Notes under the pieces: model-generated | Databases searched by the model: none | Told to the model about the DNA's origin: nothing | What the model saw: only the letters and a program-made list of their open reading frames with translations | Assembly (NCBI GenBank): GCA_012728445.1 | Contig: JAAYFA010000014.1 | Coordinates: 1 to 25,532, forward strand | Direction of reading: 5' to 3' | DNA length: 25,532 nucleotides | Source: Clostridiales bacterium | GTDB lineage: Bacteria > Bacillota > Clostridia > Oscillospirales > Acutalibacteraceae | Shown: one piece after another, positions 1 to 7,694 of the stretch | Numbering within the stretch: the stretch's first letter is position 1 | How the letters are laid out: the number at the start of each line of letters is the position of its first letter | Program-made: the position numbers and the translations under genes

Positions 1-166
1 CTGCTATACAGGGATGGCCCAAGCGGCCTGCGCCGCCTTTGACTCTATGCAATGGGATGGATTGGTCGGCACACTTGCAGGGGACGATACAATTTTTGCT
101 TTATGCCGTACAGAAGGCTATGCTTCACAGATGAAAGACGCCATTCAAAGACTGCTGTATAAATAA
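1..166 (+). CDS. argR: Arginine repressor ArgR, C-terminal end (partial)
   Basis: The 5' part lies outside the window. The visible 54 residues read in frame from base 2 to a TAA at 164-166. They include GTLAGDDTIF, which matches the ArgR C-terminal oligomerisation and arginine-binding motif GT(I/L)AGDDT with its paired aspartates. ArgR is a hexameric DNA-binding regulator of arginine synthesis and breakdown that uses arginine as corepressor. The helix-turn-helix half cannot be seen. It lies 14 bp upstream of recN, the usual argR-recN arrangement of Firmicutes, which supports the call and suggests cotranscription. Confidence 0.85.
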   Translation, partial: CYTGMAQAACAAFDSMQWDGLVGTLAGDDTIFALCRTEGYASQMKDAIQRLLYK

Positions 167-180
167 CGGTTGGTGATTAA

Positions 181-1860
181 ATGCTTCTCAGTTTAAAAAT
201 AGAGAATATTGCCATTATTGAGAGCGCTGAAATTGAGTTTGATAGTGGCCTGAATGTACTTACGGGCGAAACAGGTGCGGGTAAGTCCATTATTATCGAT
301 TCCATCAATGCAATTTTGGGCGAAAGAACTTCCCGTGAATTAATTCGCAGGGGAGCCGAGCAGGCGCGTGTGTCCGCCGTTTTTGCCGATATCAACTTAG
401 CTGTCAATACTAAATTGCTTGAATATGACATTGAAACTCAGGCAGACGGGTCATTGCTATTGCAGCGCTCCATCAGTATCGACGGACGGAGTACATGCAG
501 AATTAATGGTGCCCCGGCAACGGTAACGATGTTAAAGAATTTAGGCGGTTGCCTAATTAACATCCATGGTCAGCACGACAATCAGGCGTTGCTTTCGCCG
601 GAAGGTCATTATGTATTCGTTGACAGCGTCGCCGAGAACGGTGCGTTGCTGGACACATATAAAGTAGCGTATGCCAATTTGCGTACACTTGAAAAAGAAC
701 TTGCCGCGAATAGTACCGACGAAGCGGAAAAATCCCGTCGTTTAGACCTGTTGAATTATCAAATTAAAGAACTTGAATCGGCCGGGCTCAGCATAGGCGA
801 ACAAGAAGAATTGACAACACGCCGGAATCTTTATCAAAATTCCGGCAATATAATCATCCGTTTGCAGGAAGCTTACGACACCCTCAACGGTACAGAAGAA
901 GGCAGCGGCGCACGGCAGCAACTTGATTTTTCGGCAACCTGTCTCGATACGGCGGCAGCATACTATGCCGAGCTGGAAAAAGCCGCAGAGATGATTCGCG
1001 GCATGAGTTTTGATATTGATGAGTATGTTCTGCAGATAAGAGATACGATTGAAACGCTCGACTACAACCCTGCAGAGCTCGAACAAATTGAAGAAAGATT
1101 GGATGCAATATATCGACTTTCTCGTAAATACGGTAATACCGAAGAAGAAATGATCGCGTTCCTAGACCAAGCAATAGACGAAAAAAATAGAATTGCATTT
1201 TCAGACGAGCGCAGACAAGAATTACTGGGCGAAATTTCAGCGGCAAAAAAGCAGGTGGAGTCTTTGGCGTCAACGCTAAGTGAAGGTAGGCGCAAAGCCG
1301 GCACCCGCTTTGCAAAACATATCAAAGCTGAGTTGGACTTTTTGGATATGCCTGCAGTAACATTCGTGGTGGATCAATCGCTTGTCCCGTTTGGCGCAAA
1401 TGGTGCTGATAAAATCGAATTCTTAATTTCTGCCAATGTCGGGGAATTGCCAAAGCCTCTTGCTAAAATTGCTTCCGGCGGCGAACTGTCAAGAATTATG
1501 CTGGCGATAAAAAATGTCCTTTCCGTCAAAGATGATGTGGGGACATTGATATTTGACGAAGTTGATGCCGGCGTAAGCGGCAGAGCGGCCCAAAAAGTGG
1601 CAATGAAACTACGGCAAGTATCAAAGGGGCGTCAAGTTGTATGCGTGACACATTTGGCACAGATTGCCGCCCAGGCCGACAATCATTTGCGCATAAGCAA
1701 ATCCGTACATGACGACAAAACATTTACGAAGGTTGAAAAGTTGAACACCGAAGGCAGAAAAAATGAACTTGCCAGGATTATCGGTGGACTCAGTGTGACT
1801 GAACTGCAACTCAAGAGTGCGGAAGAAATGTTGATACAGGCAAACAATTTAAATGGGTGA
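181..1860 (+). CDS. recN: DNA repair protein RecN
   Basis: This 559-residue protein has the usual RecN length and layout. It is an SMC-like cytosolic ATPase that acts early in recombinational repair of double-strand breaks. Visible motifs are Walker A GETGAGKS (residues 29-36), the RecN-typical INIHGQHDNQALL near 126, the ABC signature ASGGELSRIM near 431, Walker B LIFDEVDAG near 456 and the switch-region VTHLAQIAAQAD after it. The segment between about 160 and 370 is charged and helical, as expected for the coiled-coil arm. The ATG follows argR after 14 bp with only a weak purine-poor ribosome site (GGTTGGTG), so translation may be partly coupled to argR. Confidence 0.97.
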   Translation: MLLSLKIENIAIIESAEIEFDSGLNVLTGETGAGKSIIIDSINAILGERTSRELIRRGAEQARVSAVFADINLAVNTKLLEYDIETQADGSLLLQRSISIDGRSTCRINGAPATVTMLKNLGGCLINIHGQHDNQALLSPEGHYVFVDSVAENGALLDTYKVAYANLRTLEKELAANSTDEAEKSRRLDLLNYQIKELESAGLSIGEQEELTTRRNLYQNSGNIIIRLQEAYDTLNGTEEGSGARQQLDFSATCLDTAAAYYAELEKAAEMIRGMSFDIDEYVLQIRDTIETLDYNPAELEQIEERLDAIYRLSRKYGNTEEEMIAFLDQAIDEKNRIAFSDERRQELLGEISAAKKQVESLASTLSEGRRKAGTRFAKHIKAELDFLDMPAVTFVVDQSLVPFGANGADKIEFLISANVGELPKPLAKIASGGELSRIMLAIKNVLSVKDDVGTLIFDEVDAGVSGRAAQKVAMKLRQVSKGRQVVCVTHLAQIAAQADNHLRISKSVHDDKTFTKVEKLNTEGRKNELARIIGGLSVTELQLKSAEEMLIQANNLNG

Positions 1861-1871
1861 GGAGAAGAAAG

Positions 1872-2639
1872 ATGAAATTTGGAGCATGTGTAGGGACAGA
1901 TGAAGATAAAATTAAGGTGTCTAAAGAGGTGGGCTTTGATTATGTTGAAACCAATTTGACGGATATTACTGCCATGACCGATGAAGAATTTGAAACCTTT
2001 TTATTATTTTTAAGGAAAATTGGCATTCCGTGCGAGGCGTCAAACTGCTTTATACCCGGGAATTATAAGCTTGTCGGCGAAATTGTGGATTATAAAAGCA
2101 TTTCTGCTTATGTTATCAAAGCATTGGCGCGCGCATCACGCGTTGGCATCAAGTTAGCGGTTTTCGGCAGCGGCGGCGCTCGCCGTGTGCCGGATGGCAT
2201 ATCCAAAGAGGATGCGCACAAACAGATTGTTTATTTTCTCAAAGAAATTGTCAGCCCGGAAGCTGGTAAGTACGGGATTATGATTGCAATTGAACCGCTC
2301 AACAAAGAAGCGTGCAATTGTGTGAACTCGGTGCCGGAAGGCGTTGCGATAGCACGGGCGACAGGTCGTAACAATGTCAAAACGCTGGCGGACTTGTTCC
2401 ATGTTTATCTCGAAAACGATCCGTTGGACAAAATTGCTGCGCTGAAAGGTGAAATCATACACGCGCACATCGCAAATCCCGTTGCCAGATGTTTTCCCGC
2501 TATCGGTGATGACTTCGATTATATGCCGTTCATCAGCGCACTTAAGTCTGCCGGCTGTGGGCGCTGCTCTGTGGAAGCGGACACAAAAGATTTTGCTAAT
2601 GAAGCGCCAAAGGCTTTGGCACGGCTAAAGTCGCTATAA
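1872..2639 (+). CDS. Sugar phosphate isomerase/epimerase-like TIM-barrel protein
   Basis: This 255-residue cytosolic protein belongs to the AP-endonuclease 2/xylose-isomerase-like barrel superfamily. The beta strands carry the expected metal ligands: E141 in IAIEPLN, D174 and H177 in LADLFHV, H197/H199 in IIHAHIANP and E235 in CSVEADT. This pattern is known from tagatose/psicose 3-epimerases and IolE/IolI-like enzymes, where a divalent metal promotes proton transfer on a ketose. A GTG at 1857 overlapping recN is possible, but ATG 1872 has AGGAG at 1860-1864 with 7 bp spacing, so I chose it. It sits 11 bp after recN and is probably in the same transcript. The substrate cannot be told from sequence. 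Confidence 0.8.
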   Translation: MKFGACVGTDEDKIKVSKEVGFDYVETNLTDITAMTDEEFETFLLFLRKIGIPCEASNCFIPGNYKLVGEIVDYKSISAYVIKALARASRVGIKLAVFGSGGARRVPDGISKEDAHKQIVYFLKEIVSPEAGKYGIMIAIEPLNKEACNCVNSVPEGVAIARATGRNNVKTLADLFHVYLENDPLDKIAALKGEIIHAHIANPVARCFPAIGDDFDYMPFISALKSAGCGRCSVEADTKDFANEAPKALARLKSL

Positions 2640-2650
2640 TTTTAAAAATA

Positions 2651-2679
2651 TTGACAAATTGAAATCTCTCGAGTATAAT
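2651..2679 (+). promoter_or_regulatory. Sigma-A promoter of the tyrS T-box transcript
   Basis: TTGACA at 2651-2656 and TATAAT at 2674-2679 are separated by exactly 17 bp, a perfect consensus promoter. Transcription would begin near 2686, at the 5' end of the T-box leader. It starts only 11 bp after the preceding stop codon. Confidence 0.9.
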
Positions 2680-2685
2680 CCTCTC

Positions 2686-2940
2686 AATGGCTGTGACGAG
2701 AAAGAGTAACACCGTGGGTAAACGCAGAGAGTTTCCGGTTGCTGTAAGGGAACATGACCGCCGTGTGAAATACATCTCCGAGCCGCATAGCTTAATTATT
2801 AGTAGGCTGTGCCGTGTGCGCGCGTTAAAGCGCAGGGTATGTTTGTACCTGTTAAGGCTGTGTTTGCGAAAACATAGCGACCAAGAGGTGGTAACGCGGT
2901 TATTCCGCCCTCTGCATTATGCAGGGGGCGTTATTTTTTT
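2686..2940 (+). promoter_or_regulatory. Tyrosine T-box riboswitch upstream of tyrS
   Basis: The leader senses uncharged tRNA-Tyr and controls read-through into tyrS. Visible parts are an AGAGAG motif near 2724, a stem I distal-loop-like GGTTGCTGTAAGG near 2739, and a specifier context GAAATACATC with TAC (a Tyr codon) at 2771-2773. The T-box itself is AGGTGGTAACGCGG at 2885-2898. The TGGT at 2889-2892 can pair with an ACCA 3' end, as expected for tRNA-Tyr. The usual ACC after TGGN reads AAC here, a deviation from consensus. The leader ends in an intrinsic terminator, and tyrS follows directly. The specifier and the downstream gene agree. Confidence 0.93.
2904..2940 (+). terminator. T-box intrinsic terminator before tyrS
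   Basis: An 11-bp stem (CGCCCTCTGCA / TGCAGGGGGCG, one G-U pair, loop TTA) is followed by TTATTTTTTT. It competes with the antiterminator formed by the T-box sequence immediately 5' of it. Confidence 0.9.
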
Positions 2941-2957
2941 AGGAGGTAAAATGAGAA

Positions 2958-4181
2958 ATGAATGTTTTTGAAGAATTGCAGGCTCGCGGACTGATAGCGC
3001 AGATGACCGACGCCAAAAGGGTGGAGGAACTGCTAACGAAGGAAAAGATTAAATTCTATATTGGCTTCGACCCCACGGCGGACAGTTTGCATGTCGGTCA
3101 CTTTGTGCAAGTTATGGTCATGGCGCATATGCAGCGCGCCGGTCATGTGCCGATTGCTCTCTTTGGCGGTGGCACCGGTATGGTCGGGGACCCTTCCGGC
3201 AAAACCGATATGCGGAAGTTGCTTACAAAAGAAGATATTGACCATAACATCAACTGCTTTAAGGAGCAAATGGGTAAACTCATTGACTTCTCACACGGCA
3301 AGGCCCTTATGGTGAACAATGCCGACTGGCTGTTAAATCTCAACTATATCGAATTTTTGAGAGAAATCGGCGTTTATTTTTCTGTCAATCGGATGCTCGC
3401 GGCAGAGTGTTACAAACAACGCATGGAAACCGGCCTTTCCTTCTTTGAGCTGAACTATATGATTATGCAAAGCTATGACTTCCTTGTGCTCGGTCGTGAG
3501 TACAACTGCGTCCTACAGCTTGGCGGGGACGACCAGTGGAGCAACATCATCGGTGGTGTTGAACTCAATCGCAGAGCAGACAGCAGGGAGACTTTCGGCA
3601 TGACCTTCAAGCTCTTGCAAACGAGCGACGGCCGTAAAATGGGCAAAACCGAACAAGGTGCTGTATGGCTTGACCCGGAAAAGACGTCGCCCTATGACTT
3701 CTACCAGTACTGGCGCAATGTGGACGATGCCGATGTGGTTAATTGCATGAAAATGCTAACCTTTATTCCGGTCGAAAAAATCGAGGAGTACGGTAAGCTT
3801 GAGGGCAGCGATATCAATGCGGCGAAGACCGTTTTGGCCTATGAGGTAACCAAGCTAATCCATAGCGAAGAAGAGGCAGACAAGGCACAAGCGGCAGCGC
3901 AATCGCTCTTTGGCAATAATGTTGACACGGAAAATATGCCGACGACTGTCCTAGATGATACGGACTTTGAAGACGGACAAGCAAATATCCTGAATATTCT
4001 GGTCAAAGCCGGCCTTGTCAAATCAAAAGGCGAAGCCCGCAGACTCATCGAGCAGGGCGGTGTCTCCGTTGATGACAAAAAAGTGCCGGACTTCACCTTT
4101 AATGTAAGCCATGAAAAGCTCGAACAAGGTAGCGTCATGATTAAAAAGGGCAAAAAGATTTTCCATAAAATTACGCTTTAA
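2958..4181 (+). CDS. tyrS: Tyrosyl-tRNA synthetase
   Basis: This 407-residue class I synthetase charges tRNA-Tyr in the cytosol. It carries the HIGH-type motif HVGH (45-48), the tyrosine-pocket segment YMIMQSYDF (167-175), GGDDQWSNI (189-197), the KMSKS-type loop KMGKT (227-231) and a C-terminal S4-like RNA-binding domain (about 340-400, with ARRLIEQGGVSV). Length and order are normal for bacterial TyrRS. AGGAGG at 2941-2946 is 11 bp from ATG 2958; a closer ATG at 2951 opens only a six-codon frame, so 2958 is the start. Expression is governed by the Tyr T-box just upstream. Confidence 0.98.
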   Translation: MNVFEELQARGLIAQMTDAKRVEELLTKEKIKFYIGFDPTADSLHVGHFVQVMVMAHMQRAGHVPIALFGGGTGMVGDPSGKTDMRKLLTKEDIDHNINCFKEQMGKLIDFSHGKALMVNNADWLLNLNYIEFLREIGVYFSVNRMLAAECYKQRMETGLSFFELNYMIMQSYDFLVLGREYNCVLQLGGDDQWSNIIGGVELNRRADSRETFGMTFKLLQTSDGRKMGKTEQGAVWLDPEKTSPYDFYQYWRNVDDADVVNCMKMLTFIPVEKIEEYGKLEGSDINAAKTVLAYEVTKLIHSEEEADKAQAAAQSLFGNNVDTENMPTTVLDDTDFEDGQANILNILVKAGLVKSKGEARRLIEQGGVSVDDKKVPDFTFNVSHEKLEQGSVMIKKGKKIFHKITL

Positions 4182-4188
4182 GCAATAA

Positions 4189-4437
4189 ACTCAAAGTTTT
4201 CAAAATGCCGCAAAGCCCAATATCAGGCTTTGCGGCACAAAACTGCAAGTTGCTGTATTTTTTGGCTTAAGCAATTGTGTATTACCGCCGATTACAGAAT
4301 TTAAACGACTAAAAACTATAGAAGAATCATTCGGTTTAGTTGAATTATCCGATGAAAAGTGCTATGATTTTGTAATAAAGCACATTAAACTTTTCTTGCT
4401 ACAGATGGCCTTATCGAATTTAGGAGGACTCAACTAA
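4189..4437 (+). pseudogene. Possible gene remnant: open frame without a start codon
   Basis: A frame stays open for 82 codons from 4189 to a TAA at 4435-4437 but has no usable start codon near its 5' end. The 3' part reads like real protein (ITEFKRLKTIEESF, then LVELSDEKCYDFVIKHIK). Its stop overlaps the next ATG as TAATG, and it contains that gene's AGGAGG, an arrangement typical of translational coupling. I do not recognise the family. The frame crosses the hairpin at 4206-4237, so at most the 3' part (about 4270 onward) is likely to be relic coding DNA. Chance is the alternative. Confidence 0.25.
4206..4237. other. Perfect 12-bp hairpin after tyrS
   Basis: TGCCGCAAAGCC at 4206-4217 is exactly complementary to 4226-4237, with an 8-base loop. 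It begins 24 bp after the tyrS stop, the expected place for a terminator, but no T run follows on + (CAAAACTGC). The T-rich side is on the minus strand. It may slow or end transcription or protect the mRNA 3' end. A strict intrinsic terminator is not supported. Confidence 0.5.
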
Positions 4438-5423
4438 TGGAAAACAAGACCAAATCGAAACTATACTTCATTGCGCACAGAATGAATGTCGGCAGTCCGT
4501 CAAATCCAGAGCACAACCAAGTTGATAACAGTATGGAAGCGCTTGACGCAGTTCTTGATGTCATAAATGAAACACAAGGCAATCACCTAAAGGGTTTTGA
4601 GTGTGATGTGCGCTTAACCTGTGACAATCATCTCGTTGTCGTTCATGATGGAAATATGAAGACGATGACCGATACAAAGCTGGATAAAAACATTAGTGCG
4701 ATGACATATAAAGAACTTGAGCGCATGAAAATTACAGATTCGCAACAGTATTACAAGGGCTTGCGAAACAGAGCATTGCTTTTGCCTGACTCAAAAAGGA
4801 TTCGGGCGATTATTGCTCAAAAATTGCAGAAATCAACCATTATTCCGAAAGCCGTTGATATGTTTGATTATCTGGTATCAAAAAACTATGAAAATGAAGT
4901 TGTACTGGAATTAAAAGGCGCCGGGGGAGACAAAACAAGAGATGCGGCTATTGAGTTAATCAACACTTTTAAGAATAAGCTCAATTTTGTTGTTAAAGGG
5001 TATAGTCCGGATCAACTGCTCGCCGTCGCCGAAAAAACCGGCGTTCGTATCGGGTTGCTTGAAGATGCCTTTGGTTATAATCAAAAAGAAGAAATTGATG
5101 CGGATTTCATCAAAAGCATGCCCTTTGATTTTTATTCGATAATGTGGCCAAAAGCAAAGTCAAAAAAACTCCTCGCTTTTGTCGAAAACAACAAAAGCTT
5201 GTACACTTGGACGATCGACAGCGCATTGCACATGCTGGGGTTGTTAAAATCTCTTGAACGTTTTTATGACGAGTTCGGTGTTTTGCCTCAGAATATACAT
5301 CTTATAAGCAACATCCCGCTTTTGCTTGGGGAATATATTAACAGTGATAATCTGCAAATCCCGCTGACGAAATCGATCTTCGAAAAATACAACAAACTAT
5401 TTGTAGCCAACGCAAGCTTATAA
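4437..5423 (+). CDS. Glycerophosphodiester phosphodiesterase family protein
   Basis: The family hydrolyses glycerophosphodiesters such as deacylated phospholipids to glycerol 3-phosphate plus the alcohol. In this 328-residue protein the GDPD active-site set is present: H14-R15 in IAHRMN, E55 and D57 in FECDVRL, H70 in VVVHDGN and E158-K160 in VVLELKG. The usual PENT-type segment reads NSMEA (31-35). An insertion around 85-140 separates the first strands from the ELKG strand. No signal peptide or membrane segment is seen, so it should act in the cytosol. AGGAGG at 4422-4427 is 9 bp before the ATG. It converges with an operon that encodes a second, degenerate GDPD and a PI-PLC, so the locus clusters TIM-barrel phosphodiesterases. 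Confidence 0.85.
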   Translation: MENKTKSKLYFIAHRMNVGSPSNPEHNQVDNSMEALDAVLDVINETQGNHLKGFECDVRLTCDNHLVVVHDGNMKTMTDTKLDKNISAMTYKELERMKITDSQQYYKGLRNRALLLPDSKRIRAIIAQKLQKSTIIPKAVDMFDYLVSKNYENEVVLELKGAGGDKTRDAAIELINTFKNKLNFVVKGYSPDQLLAVAEKTGVRIGLLEDAFGYNQKEEIDADFIKSMPFDFYSIMWPKAKSKKLLAFVENNKSLYTWTIDSALHMLGLLKSLERFYDEFGVLPQNIHLISNIPLLLGEYINSDNLQIPLTKSIFEKYNKLFVANASL

Positions 5424-5440
5424 TTTTTTATAAAATAACA

Positions 5441-5490
5441 GTGCCGCAAACGATGACCGGTTTACGTCGATTGCGGCTGGCTTTTTTTAT
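5441..5490 (+). terminator. Terminator between the convergent GDPD and PLC genes
   Basis: GCCGCAA at 5443-5449 pairs with TTGCGGC at 5471-5477 around an imperfect inner stem. CTTTTTTTATT follows closely on +, giving a credible terminator for the GDPD gene. On the minus strand the same stem is followed by a weaker T-rich stretch, so it may also serve the PLC operon. Bases 5491-5522 hold nothing else. Confidence 0.65.
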
Positions 5491-5522
5491 TATGTATGTG
5501 CAGTTCTCTTGAATCAAACCGC

Positions 5523-6422
5523 TTAAAAGTTGCTGTTGATGACTTTTGCGGCAAGTTCTTTCGTGAGAAAATCAAACGCGATCCAACCATAAGGTTTTGT
5601 GTGGGTTAAAAGAAAACGATTAAATTTGGAGTTTACATATTTGGCGTTTGTAAACGGAATAAAGGGTAGGCCGGCTGTGCTCAGAAAATTGATAACGATT
5701 GTCTTATTGTCGGACTTGACATGCTCAAGCATTGGTTTTACCGCTTTTTTCCATTTGGCTATGGGGTTATACATATACTTGTCTTGAACGGTGATGAAAA
5801 TATTTTCCGATTGATTGTCAAACATCTTAATCTTATGGGGGAGCGTCAGCGCGTTTTTCATTTCGTCTTGAGCGTTCATTCCGGTACAGTTAACCCCCGA
5901 GTTGAGGTCGTTAAAAATAATTTTGGATTTGCCCAAACCACATCGCCGCATTAAAAGCATTTTTCCGCGGCATTCATCCAAGTTTGGAATGCGGTTTTCC
6001 AAAAACCAAACGGATGGACATTCTTCAATAAAAGACTTGTAAAATGTTGGGAAAAAATCATCGTAGTTTTGGCCTCTGTCCATCTTTAGGCTTACGATTA
6101 TAGTTTCCGTGGGATTAAGATCAATAAAAGTTTTTATATCGTTAAAAATCATATCGAAGCTCAACAGCGATGAGCACCTGCTTTTAGAAGAATTACAATT
6201 TGCGATGCCGTGAACAGCCGTAAAAATCCCATCACTCAGCTCCAAGCGGATATCAAATAACCGAGCACCCGATTCAAGCTGCTCAAGGATGCTTTTGCCC
6301 TGACACCTGCTGAGCAGTGATAGGCTTACAAATTGAGTGGCGCTATTATGTGTGCCCGGTAAATTTATCATTGAAAGCACAGTGCTGTCAGGCAGTGCAG
6401 CTTGCCAATTTGATAAGTCCAT
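5523..6422 (-). CDS. Phosphatidylinositol-specific phospholipase C-like protein (PLC X domain)
   Basis: Family members cleave phosphatidylinositol or related lipids to a cyclic inositol phosphate and diacylglycerol by general acid-base histidine catalysis. This 299-residue protein has both histidines in conserved context: H25 in LPGTHNSATQ and H71 in AVHGIAN, with D57 and R59 in GARLFDIRLE between them, close to the spacing of the Bacillus enzyme. ATG 6422 is chosen because GGAGG (6430-6434) sits 7 bp upstream; an upstream in-frame ATG at 6473 has no such site. From this start there is no signal peptide, unusual for bacterial PI-PLCs, which are normally exported. It is the last gene of the minus operon, 88 bp after its neighbour. 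The lipid head group is not determinable. Confidence 0.85.
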   Translation of the reverse strand: MDLSNWQAALPDSTVLSMINLPGTHNSATQFVSLSLLSRCQGKSILEQLESGARLFDIRLELSDGIFTAVHGIANCNSSKSRCSSLLSFDMIFNDIKTFIDLNPTETIIVSLKMDRGQNYDDFFPTFYKSFIEECPSVWFLENRIPNLDECRGKMLLMRRCGLGKSKIIFNDLNSGVNCTGMNAQDEMKNALTLPHKIKMFDNQSENIFITVQDKYMYNPIAKWKKAVKPMLEHVKSDNKTIVINFLSTAGLPFIPFTNAKYVNSKFNRFLLTHTKPYGWIAFDFLTKELAAKVINSNF

Positions 6423-6510
6423 AAGAGAACCTCCATTAGATAATACAAATAAAGTGGAATTCATTAAGACCATCGTACAGATGTAATAACGTTAATGAAA
6501 CTGTATTTTT

Positions 6511-6855
6511 CTATACATCTGTTGCAACATACCCACAAAGCACATAGCCTGTTACATTGCCGTCATCATCCATGGCGGCTTTCATGATTTTATAGTATGA
6601 AAACGCTGCCGGTTCCTTCCCGTTTCTTGTCTGCCACGCACGCAGACTGACCGAGGTTTTAAACAACACTTTTACTTCGTCCTCATCGTCAATGAAGCTT
6701 TGCGTTAGCTCAAACTCTGTTTCCGGGATCCTAAAATTGTCGAAAAAATCAGCCGCGCCCAAATCACAGGGGAGCGGCAGTCCTTTTTTATTGCGGAGTG
6801 TCCAGGCGGCTAGCTTCTGCCGTAATTGTTCATTTGTTATCGTTTCAAATGCCAT
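6511..6855 (-). CDS. Hypothetical 114-residue acidic protein
   Basis: I do not recognise this protein. It has no signal peptide, membrane segment or cysteine cluster. It contains a strongly acidic patch (DDEDE, about residues 56-60), a basic/aromatic centre (SLRAWQTRNGKE) and a beta-rich end (GNVTGYVLCGYVATDV), suggesting a small folded cytosolic domain. The ATG follows the stop of the GDPD-like gene by 11 bp, and GAGG overlapping that region serves as ribosome site, so it is cotranscribed and probably coupled. Its reading frame is far longer than chance and fits the operon spacing, so I regard it as a real gene. Confidence 0.7.
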   Translation of the reverse strand: MAFETITNEQLRQKLAAWTLRNKKGLPLPCDLGAADFFDNFRIPETEFELTQSFIDDEDEVKVLFKTSVSLRAWQTRNGKEPAAFSYYKIMKAAMDDDGNVTGYVLCGYVATDV

Positions 6856-6866
6856 AAAACCGATCC

Positions 6867-7694
6867 TCAGCGCATCGCAGCTTTTGTTTGGATTGCTTGA
6901 ATTATAAGAATAAGCGTTTTAGGGTCCTTTGTTATAATGTTATCAACGCCCATGTCGAGCATTCGGTAAAAATCGACTTCTTTTTCAACACCATAAACGG
7001 AAAAAGCAAGACCGTATATTTTAACGGTTTCAATCAATGTTTTGCTGACGAGTTTGCTGTCGCAATTGACACCCGAGACGCCGAGGTTTATTGCGGTTTC
7101 TGCCAGTTCGGAGCAATACAACGGGTCATCCAGCTTGCTTTTTTGGGGGCATAATTCAAGGTAGATGCTGACAGACGGGGCTTTGTGTTGCAAGAAAGGT
7201 GTTTGATTTTCATTCGCCCCTGTAAAAAAAATTCGATTTCGCATCGCGTATTGTTCAACTAATATTTCGATTGCCGGCAAGTTTGTTGCTTGTTTGATAT
7301 TGAGAATCATTGAAATGTTCTCTTTGTCTTCGTCTGCTAAATACTGAAAAATCCGTTCGAGTGTAACGGCGTCATCATCGGCATCTTTTAGCGTTGCGGC
7401 GAGTACCGGTGTTCCGTCTTTACGAAAAGAAATGTCTGCCGAAATAGCCTGTGCGCCTGCGTTGACACCTGTTTTTGCGGAAAGATACGAATTTTCAACC
7501 GTTCCCAAGCAACCTGTCTGTGCAGTGACCGAAAGTGCAGCCGAAAGCAGGATGTCTTTTTCAGTCAGGTCTTTCAGCAATTGCTTTTCCTGACTTTTTT
7601 GAAACGCAAAAATAATCAAAAACACCAAAGCCGCAAAAGCTATTGCGGAAAGCACTGTTGTAAGTACTGCTTTCAAACGGCCGCTCTTCAACAT
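6867..7694 (-). CDS. Membrane-anchored GDPD-like protein with degenerate active site
   Basis: This 275-residue protein has one N-terminal membrane segment (about residues 9-30) after a basic start, then an extracytoplasmic domain. That domain follows the glycerophosphodiesterase barrel: ISADISFRKDGTPVLAAT aligns with the E-x-D...DG-x-V-x-x-HD strand pair. The end, MGVDNIITKDPKTL, is the typical GVDxIITDxP closing motif. Catalytic positions are lost: the N-terminal His-Arg is absent, the first Glu is Ala and the second His is Ala, while one Asp remains. It is therefore probably a binding or scaffold pseudoenzyme. Its ATG overlaps the preceding stop by one base (TAATG), so translation is coupled to the kinase gene. 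Confidence 0.75.
   Translation of the reverse strand: MLKSGRLKAVLTTVLSAIAFAALVFLIIFAFQKSQEKQLLKDLTEKDILLSAALSVTAQTGCLGTVENSYLSAKTGVNAGAQAISADISFRKDGTPVLAATLKDADDDAVTLERIFQYLADEDKENISMILNIKQATNLPAIEILVEQYAMRNRIFFTGANENQTPFLQHKAPSVSIYLELCPQKSKLDDPLYCSELAETAINLGVSGVNCDSKLVSKTLIETVKIYGLAFSVYGVEKEVDFYRMLDMGVDNIITKDPKTLILIIQAIQTKAAMR

Noticed and set aside
742..1325. Three overlapping minus-strand frames inside recN
   Set aside because: They are shadows of recN with no ribosome sites or recognisable domains.
1857..1871. GTG start for the isomerase gene overlapping recN
   Set aside because: ATG 1872 has AGGAG at 7 bp; the GTG would precede its own ribosome site and add five residues of basic sequence.
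2687..2971. 94-codon open frame upstream of tyrS
   Set aside because: It coincides with the Tyr T-box leader and its terminator; its sequence is explained by RNA structure, and its start falls at the transcript start.
6477..6522. 9-bp inverted repeat ACAGATGTA...TACATCTGT between the 114-residue gene and the PLC gene
   Set aside because: The loop is 28 bases, one arm lies in coding sequence, and no T run follows, so neither terminator nor operator is supported.
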